21,076 bases of DNA. It comes from Lachnospiraceae bacterium. Its GTDB lineage: Bacteria > Bacillota_A > Clostridia > Lachnospirales > Lachnospiraceae. The DNA lies in assembly GCA_017634255.1 (NCBI GenBank), contig JAGBNT010000017.1, positions 1-21,076 on the forward strand, read 5' to 3'. The translations under genes were made by a program, and so were the position numbers. Below the pieces are notes generated by a model. It was not told where the DNA came from. It did no database searches and saw only the letters and a list, made by a program, of their open reading frames with translations. Positions 15,980-21,076 of the stretch are shown here, one piece after another. Each line of letters begins with the position of its first letter. Within the stretch, counting starts at the first letter, position 1.

Positions 15980-18900
15980 TCAAACCAGTTTCTTCAGCTC
16001 TTCCAAAACCTCATCATAGAGTTTTAAGAAATCCTCGTAGTGTCCGTTTATATATATAAGATCCTCGGCTTTGCCGGCATTTTCAAGGCCGAGGGCCGCC
16101 TCTGTCATCTTTGCCAGTCCCAGCGTCTTGGAATTGCTCTTTAAGGCATGTACGTGTGTGGCAAATTCCTTCCAGTTGGCCTCCCTGTAGCTTCTGGCTA
16201 TATTTTCCTTATTCTCGTCGCTCTCCTCTATATAGAGCTCCGCTACCGACCTGACAAAGCTCTTGTCCCCTCCGCAATACGATAAAGCCTCGTCGATGTT
16301 CATATATTTGAAGCCCTCCGCGCCATAGGTCTCATCCTCTGCGTCAGCTTCGTCATCGCCGTCACCTCCGGTAGGCGCCTCCTGGGCCTCCTCCCTGTCG
16401 TCGCTCTCCTTATCCGGGCCGGTCTCCGCCTCACCCTCTTTTACGGCTTCGGCGCCGTCCTTACCATCCACCGGAGTATTGATCTTATCCTTGGGAAGAT
16501 ATTTAGCAAGCATCCCCTCCAGCTCCGCCCCGGATACCGGCTTGGAGAGATAGTCGTTAAAGCCCGCCTGCAGATACATTTCCTTCATTCCCTCTATAGC
16601 GTTTGCCGTCAGAACGATCACCGGCGTGTCCTTGCACTGGTGATCCATATGCTTCATCTTATCCAGGGTCTCTATTCCGTCCATCTCCGGCATCATATGA
16701 TCGAGGAAGATCAGGTCATAATGAGTTTTGACTATCTTATTCAGACAGGCCTCGCCGCTTCGCACCGTCTCTATATTTATGTCCGTCACCTTAAGCAGCC
16801 CCTTTATGACCTCCAGGTTTAGGGCATTGTCATCCACCACCAGAATTTTGGACATGGGAGCTTTGAGTTTGGGCGTGTACCTGGCGCTCTCTGTCTTCCT
16901 GACCCTGGTCTTTTTGATATGGCCGATGGGCTCTTCCGATACTATTCTCTGCTTTATTGTGAAAGAGAAGGTAGAGCCCTGCCCATATTTACTCTCGACC
17001 TGTATATCACTGCCCATAAGCACGAGCAGCTGCCTGGTAATATTGAGTCCCAGACCCGTTCCCTGGATGTGGGCGTTCCTTCTCTCCTCCAGCCGGATAA
17101 AGCTGGTAAAGAGCTTGTCCATATCCTCTTCCCTGATACCCAAGCCTGTATCGGAGACACGGAAGGTAATAAATATCTCATCCCCGTCCACATGGTTGAC
17201 CTGCGCCAGAAAGGTTATATTTCCTGTTTCTGTATATTTAACAGCGTTGCTTAAGATATTTAAAAGGACCTGATGTATCCTCACATCGTCGCCGTAGAGA
17301 ATGGACGGAAGGCTTTCGTCGAAATCGGTGATAAACTCCAGATTCTTAGACCTGGCCGAAAGCTCTGTCATCTTGCAGGCCTCGCTCAAAAGCTGCGCCG
17401 TCGAATACTCCCTGTTGACTATGGTCATGCTGTTGGATTCAATTTTTGAAAAATCCAGTATATCGTTGATTATGGACAGGAGCGACGTGCTGGCATCCTG
17501 AATATCCCTTGCATAGCCCTCAACGACCGGCGAGATATCGCGCTCCCTTAATATGAGCTCATCCATTCCCATTATGGTATTTATCGGGGTACGGATCTCA
17601 TGGGACATATTTGCCAGGAAACGGCTCTTGGCCTGATTTGCCGTATCCGCCTCGTCCTTCGCTATCCTTATCTGGTCGTACTGTTTTCTGATTATTGAAA
17701 GAGAGCTGTACTTTGATATCAGCCATGTAAAGATCACCACTGCTATGAGTATCACAAAGATCAGATAGACTCTGAAAAAGGTATGCTCATAGAACTGCGC
17801 CTGCTTGTGTATGGGTACTATCAGGTCCCTCACCAGGCTCCTGGCCGCAGAATCTATGATCTGTACATGGAAGGTATAATTGCCCTGGGGGATATTGGTG
17901 TAGGTGATAGTTTCCATGTCGCTCTGCTGAACGGTTATTCCCGTCTCATCAAAGCCATCCATATATGTGTGAACTATCGGATCCGAAAGGGTGTAGTTCA
18001 GTATCGCGGGATATATGTCCAGTCGCTTGGCCTCCTCGGGAAGAACATATATTCCCTCTTCGGACACCTTGATGACCTCGCCGTCGCAGACCACACGATT
18101 GACCGCCAGGGTGTAATTGTCCTCATGTTTATTATAATTGATCAGAGAGACCCTTCTGACTCCAGTCGTTGCACAGAGGTACAGATTTTGATACTCATCC
18201 ACGTAGTTCCAGGAGTTTGCCGTCAGGGAAGTATCCAGCCCCCTTTGCTTATTCAAAAGCTCTGCGTCATATTCCTCGTTTGCTATTAGCTCTCCCGCAT
18301 CTACAATATATATTCCTGCACTGCCCAGCACCCATACATCAGGTTCATTGATGATGATGTCGTAGTTGTTGCTGTAGGGGAATTTGCTGAGCTGTTTGAC
18401 CTCATCGTCCTTCTGATAGTAAAGCGAGTTGCTTGTTACGTAGAACAGGCCTCCGTCATACTCGACTATCCTCATTACGACCAGGGTATTAAGCCCGTCG
18501 TCCTCATCTATCACGTCGACGACCTTTCCGTCGCGGATGATATAGATTCCGCCGCCATCGCTTCCGGCCAGCAGTGAGCCGTCCTCTCTTTCGTAAAGGC
18601 ACAGGATCTGCGCAGTCGTCAGTCCATCCTCTTCCCCGATGGTATGTGTAACAACTCCATTATTTATGTAAGTTATTCCCTGTGTGCTCGCAGCTACTAT
18701 CGTTCCGTCCTTCAGCTCTATAGCCGAACGGAATCTGCTTCCCATAGTGCCCTTATCGCTTTCATTGTATTCTGTTATAGCCCTGGTAGGGCTGACACAG
18801 ATAAGTCCGGCCGCGCTGTAGGTGGAGATCCACATATTATTGGAGCTGTCCTTAAATATTCCTCTTATCCTGTCTTTTCCGATGGAAGAATACTCCTTGT

Positions 18901-20698
18901 AATTGAGCTTATGAAGGCTCTTCTTGTCCACCACCAAAAGTCCGTCGTCACTTCCTATGAAGAGCTCTCCATCCCGCTCCGCAATGGCATTTATACCGGT
19001 CTCACCCATATTTGCCTTGACGCTCACGTTTAAAAAGGGATTTTTAGACAGCTTAAGGATGCCCAGCTTACTGGAGGTGAACCATACATTTCCCTGATAG
19101 TCCCTCACCGCATCGGATATCGCGGCATCAAAGCCTGTCACGGAAATTATCTTATAGACCATGGACCTGTTCAGATAGCCCAGGCCCATCGAGCCGCATA
19201 GCAGATACTCTCCTGAGGTCTCTTCATAGATTATCTTATTTACAGACCTTAGCCCCTTTACAACTTTTTTCCCTGTTATATTGAACTGTCCGCCTTCAAG
19301 AGTACCTATCAGCATCACTTCCTCGGAAGTCCCCAAAAGAAACCTTCCGTCGGGTGTGTCGCAGACCGCCTGAAATTCCTCGTTGTCATTTTCATATTCA
19401 AGGCTGAAGACCAGCCGCCCGCTCCTCAGTCCGAAAAGGGTCCCGTTATTAGTGACCCCGACTATCATATCATTGCTCTTTGAATAGATAAGGCTTCTGA
19501 CAAATATGAGCTTGTCATGCTGGGAAAGAGAAGTCACCCCTCCGGATTTGGATATTATGGAAATATAGCTGCTCGTTCCGAGATAAATATTGCCGTCCTT
19601 GTCCTCTGCGATACACCTTACGGAATTCGCCGCCAGTCCTGAATTTACATCAAAAAACTGTATTTCATCCTTCTTCGGGTCATAACAGCCTACGCCGCTG
19701 TCATTTGTACCTATCCACAGCCTTCCTAAGGAGTCTGTGAAAAGCACCATAACGTTTTTTATCCTCTCATCTATCGTTATGGATTCAAAGCCCCGCCCGG
19801 TGCTTCTGTACAGTCCCGCATAGCTTCCGGCCCAGATATAGCCGTCCCCAGTCTGCGCGATAGCATTTATCTCCGCGCAGTTTATCCCCGAATCCGTGTT
19901 GTAGAGCGTTGAATTATATTCGGCCGAAAAATCTTCGTTTTCATACGGATCGGCATCTTCCACGACCATGGCGGATGCGTAGGCACGAACTGGAACGAGG
20001 GCTATAAGGGCAGATAGCATAAGGCCGAATATAAGAATCATCACTCCCTTAAAGCCTCCGGAGCTCCCTTCTTCCTCTCCTTCTCCGTCTCCGGACTCAA
20101 TGCTCTCGTCCTCTGCGACCTCGATAAAGTCCTTGATACCGAATTTCCGGTGTGCCAGATGAACCAGGCCGTAGGTCATGAGCAGGGTCAAAAGCTTGTC
20201 AGGCATATCAAGGAACAATTCTCCGGCAATGCTGCAGGACAATCTGCCCAGCCCCTCCGCGTTCAGCATGTCAAACAGGGCGTCTCCCCAGATATTACCG
20301 GTATATCCCCCGTAAAAAAGCAAATTCAGCGGCACGGATATGACGACAGCGCCGATACCAGCAAGTACAGCCGTACTGACCACAAAAAATACCTCTCTGT
20401 CCTTCGGATAGAGCAGTCCCACGATAAAGGCCACCGCTATCTGGGTCAGCGCATAAAAGCCCGCCACAGGCTCACCTATCATCATCACCAGATTACTTAA
20501 TATTCCGACTATAGCTCCGGGCAGTACCCCGATATAGCAGGCTATAAAGGCCGTCCCGAGCGTATCCAGCCAAAACGGCGCATGGATGGCCTGGGTAAAG
20601 AACCTCATTCCAAGATTCAATATCAGCCCAACTAGCATAAACAATATATTTCTGGTATTAAATTCGAATTTCAGCTTCTCGAAATTCCCAATCTTCAC
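15980..20698 (-). CDS. Giant hybrid sensor histidine kinase: ECF-S-like membrane domain, Reg_prop propellers, HisKA, HATPase, receiver, HPt
   Basis: Membrane phosphorelay kinase (residues numbered from ATG 20719). Residues 22-196 are hydrophobic and resemble an ECF-transporter S component (FWLDTLGTAF, GVLPGAIVGILSNL). An acidic cytoplasmic loop precedes a signal-peptide-like helix (226-250, ending AYASA). About 14 Reg_prop repeats (285-860) suggest two seven-bladed propellers, followed by a Y_Y_Y-like domain (865-970) and a helix (978-1001). Kinase motifs are His1040 (MSHEIRTP), Asn1158, DTGLGI (1190-1195) and GTGLGL (1220-1225). The receiver has Asp1340, Thr1371 and Lys1393. The HPt has His1524 (HALKSNSKTLG). 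No DNA-binding output domain is present. GTG 20698 is preferred because GGAG lies 8 nt before it and a TATAAT lies only 11 nt before ATG 20719. It ends 21 bp before trpE. Confidence 0.88.
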   Translation of the reverse strand: MKIGNFEKLKFEFNTRNILFMLVGLILNLGMRFFTQAIHAPFWLDTLGTAFIACYIGVLPGAIVGILSNLVMMIGEPVAGFYALTQIAVAFIVGLLYPKDREVFFVVSTAVLAGIGAVVISVPLNLLFYGGYTGNIWGDALFDMLNAEGLGRLSCSIAGELFLDMPDKLLTLLMTYGLVHLAHRKFGIKDFIEVAEDESIESGDGEGEEEGSSGGFKGVMILIFGLMLSALIALVPVRAYASAMVVEDADPYENEDFSAEYNSTLYNTDSGINCAEINAIAQTGDGYIWAGSYAGLYRSTGRGFESITIDERIKNVMVLFTDSLGRLWIGTNDSGVGCYDPKKDEIQFFDVNSGLAANSVRCIAEDKDGNIYLGTSSYISIISKSGGVTSLSQHDKLIFVRSLIYSKSNDMIVGVTNNGTLFGLRSGRLVFSLEYENDNEEFQAVCDTPDGRFLLGTSEEVMLIGTLEGGQFNITGKKVVKGLRSVNKIIYEETSGEYLLCGSMGLGYLNRSMVYKIISVTGFDAAISDAVRDYQGNVWFTSSKLGILKLSKNPFLNVSVKANMGETGINAIAERDGELFIGSDDGLLVVDKKSLHKLNYKEYSSIGKDRIRGIFKDSSNNMWISTYSAAGLICVSPTRAITEYNESDKGTMGSRFRSAIELKDGTIVAASTQGITYINNGVVTHTIGEEDGLTTAQILCLYEREDGSLLAGSDGGGIYIIRDGKVVDVIDEDDGLNTLVVMRIVEYDGGLFYVTSNSLYYQKDDEVKQLSKFPYSNNYDIIINEPDVWVLGSAGIYIVDAGELIANEEYDAELLNKQRGLDTSLTANSWNYVDEYQNLYLCATTGVRRVSLINYNKHEDNYTLAVNRVVCDGEVIKVSEEGIYVLPEEAKRLDIYPAILNYTLSDPIVHTYMDGFDETGITVQQSDMETITYTNIPQGNYTFHVQIIDSAARSLVRDLIVPIHKQAQFYEHTFFRVYLIFVILIAVVIFTWLISKYSSLSIIRKQYDQIRIAKDEADTANQAKSRFLANMSHEIRTPINTIMGMDELILRERDISPVVEGYARDIQDASTSLLSIINDILDFSKIESNSMTIVNREYSTAQLLSEACKMTELSARSKNLEFITDFDESLPSILYGDDVRIHQVLLNILSNAVKYTETGNITFLAQVNHVDGDEIFITFRVSDTGLGIREEDMDKLFTSFIRLEERRNAHIQGTGLGLNITRQLLVLMGSDIQVESKYGQGSTFSFTIKQRIVSEEPIGHIKKTRVRKTESARYTPKLKAPMSKILVVDDNALNLEVIKGLLKVTDINIETVRSGEACLNKIVKTHYDLIFLDHMMPEMDGIETLDKMKHMDHQCKDTPVIVLTANAIEGMKEMYLQAGFNDYLSKPVSGAELEGMLAKYLPKDKINTPVDGKDGAEAVKEGEAETGPDKESDDREEAQEAPTGGDGDDEADAEDETYGAEGFKYMNIDEALSYCGGDKSFVRSVAELYIEESDENKENIARSYREANWKEFATHVHALKSNSKTLGLAKMTEAALGLENAGKAEDLIYINGHYEDFLKLYDEVLEELKKLV

Positions 20699-20730
20699 GT
20701 CTTTGTCTCCAAAAAACATTAATCCGAGTT

Positions 20731-20739
20731 ATTATAGCA
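20731..20739 (-). promoter_or_regulatory. Probable extended -10 promoter of the kinase-trp unit
   Basis: The minus strand reads TGCTATAAT, a perfect extended -10, with no good -35 at 17 bp (TTCCAT). Transcription would begin near 20724. That is about 26 nt before the GTG at 20698 but only about 5 nt before the ATG at 20719, which supports the GTG start or, alternatively, a leaderless message. Confidence 0.6.
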
Positions 20740-20765
20740 CAATTCATAGTTTTATGGAAACCTGC

Positions 20766-20804
20766 GTGTGAATTTTTCTGTGGTTGGTTTTCTGCAATTC
20801 ACAC
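20766..20804. promoter_or_regulatory. Perfect 9-bp inverted repeat upstream of the kinase promoter (operator candidate)
   Basis: GTGTGAATT at 20766-20774 and AATTCACAC at 20796-20804 are perfect inverted copies whose centres are 30 bp apart, close to three helical turns. They lie roughly 42-80 bp upstream of the predicted start of the kinase transcript. The position suits an activator or looping-repressor site. No U-tract follows, so it does not look like a terminator. The regulator is unknown. Confidence 0.4.
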
Positions 20805-20863
20805 TTCTAAAGGTACTGCCTCATCTTCTAACGCGACATCATCTTTATCCTTTCCTGTATTTG

Positions 20864-20892
20864 TTGATAATTTAATTCTTTTATTGTATTAT
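20864..20892 (+). promoter_or_regulatory. Possible plus-strand sigma-A promoter in the intergenic region
   Basis: TTGATA at 20864-20869 and TATTAT at 20887-20892 are separated by 17 bp on the plus strand. The surroundings are AT-rich, so a chance match is possible. No protein gene of normal size lies downstream in the window, but two hairpins do. Confidence 0.4.
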
Positions 20893-20923
20893 TGTTTTGA
20901 TGAATGTAAGTGGTTCAAGCAGC

Positions 20924-20960
20924 GAAAGCCCCGGATCATATGGCAATGTCCGAGGCTTTC
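20924..20960. other. Imperfect stem-loop in the gene-free stretch
   Basis: GAAAGCC pairs with GGCTTTC, then one mismatch, then CGGA pairs with TCCG around a 13-nt loop. No good U-run follows on either strand. It could be the 5' structure of a small RNA or a decayed terminator. Confidence 0.5.
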
Positions 20961-20998
20961 TTGTTCAGTGATTTCTCTTACTGATATTAAACAAACAA

Positions 20999-21038
20999 AA
21001 AACCTTGTAAACACGGTTTTCCATGCTTACAAGGTTTT
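20999..21038 (-). terminator. Strong intrinsic terminator of the tRNA gene, also competent on the plus strand
   Basis: AAAACCTTGTAA and TTACAAGGTTTT form a 12-bp stem. On the minus strand the stem extends through CATGG/CCGTG with two G-U pairs to a tight AAAA loop. The minus strand then reads TTTTTTGTTTG and the plus strand TTTTCTTTTT. It begins 13 nt after the tRNA 3' end, so it ends the tRNA transcript and isolates the kinase unit from it. Confidence 0.85.
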
Positions 21039-21051
21039 CTTTTTGCTTAAG

Positions 21052-21076
21052 TGCGTGCGACAGGATTCGAACCCAC
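21052..21076 (-). tRNA. tRNA 3' part (T arm and acceptor strand), cut by the window edge
   Basis: The minus strand reads GTGGG, the T-loop TTCGAAT, CCTGT, then the acceptor half CGCACGC and discriminator A. CCA is not encoded. The T stem would have two G-C and three wobble pairs. The anticodon is outside the window, so the isotype is unknown; the pattern recalls Firmicute tRNA-Arg, but that is a weak guess. A strong terminator follows. Confidence 0.85.

Larger units (their letters stand above)
20899..21044 (+). ncRNA. Candidate small RNA between the kinase and the tRNA
   Basis: A transcript from the promoter-like TTGATA-17-TATTAT would start near 20899. It would contain an imperfect stem-loop (20924-20960) and end at a strong hairpin (20999-21038) followed by CTTTTT. 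The length would be about 145 nt. It is convergent with the tRNA and divergent from the kinase. A 23-codon reading frame from 20900 overlaps the first hairpin but has no ribosome site. No known RNA family was recognised. Confidence 0.3.

Noticed and set aside
20805..20888. An open minus-strand stretch of about 25 codons ending in GTG TGA, possibly the tail of a lost gene
   Set aside because: It has no start codon after the upstream TAA and no recognisable homology, and it is short enough to be chance.
20900..20971. A 23-codon plus-strand ORF over the first intergenic hairpin
   Set aside because: There is no ribosome site, the start would coincide with the predicted transcript start, and the composition is explained by the hairpin.
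20720..21051. T-box or other trp riboswitch upstream of the kinase
   Set aside because: Neither strand shows the conserved T-box antiterminator motif, and the predicted leader is only about 26 nt. Only a promoter, a dyad and two hairpins were found.
1..21076. CRISPR array, insertion sequence, prophage or restriction system
   Set aside because: No regularly spaced direct repeats, transposase, integrase or phage-like genes were found. The only tandem repeat is the coding 15-nt array in trpGD.

Overview
The window looks like a chromosomal segment of a low-to-mid GC Firmicute, most likely a Lachnospiraceae-type clostridium. The evidence is AGGAGG-type ribosome sites, near-consensus sigma-A promoters, a long-form PurC, a compact trpE-(GD)-C-F-B-A cluster with a fused trpGD, and a tRNA without an encoded CCA. 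The genus cannot be named from sequence alone. Every gene is on the minus strand except one sugar kinase. No transposase, CRISPR array or phage gene was seen.

Layout from the upstream (right) end on the minus strand: the 3' end of a tRNA with a strong terminator (21076-20999); a gene-free stretch of about 350 bp holding a possible plus-strand small RNA, an inverted repeat and a promoter; a very large hybrid sensor kinase (20698-15980); then trpE, trpGD, trpC, trpF, trpB and trpA (15958-9176); a DUF1846 gene (9108-7624); and two tandem membrane diguanylate cyclases (7600-4230). These genes are collinear with overlaps or short gaps. I saw no intrinsic terminator between them, so they may form one transcription unit of about 16.5 kb headed by the kinase. 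The other side holds a convergent PfkB-family kinase (3246-4175, +), a purC gene diverging from it (3124-2264), a DHH-family phosphoesterase (2196-1270) and a CoA ligase that runs off the left edge.

The kinase combines an N-terminal six-helix domain resembling an ECF-transporter substrate-binding (S) component, a signal-peptide-like helix, two seven-bladed Reg_prop propellers, a Y_Y_Y domain, HisKA/HATPase, a receiver and an HPt domain. It ends 21 bp before trpE, and no T-box or leader peptide lies in that gap or upstream of the kinase. This suggests that the kinase promoter governs tryptophan biosynthesis, or that kinase and pathway are linked in function.

The trpD part of trpGD carries an in-frame amber codon (TAG, 13106-13104), and the codon after it continues the TrpD protein in the same frame. 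Several TrpD active-site residues also differ from the family consensus (HGNR to HGRR, DE to DK, LGPLxNPA to LGAFTAPS). The anthranilate phosphoribosyltransferase step therefore looks lost or decaying, while TrpE, TrpG, TrpC, TrpF, TrpB and TrpA look intact.
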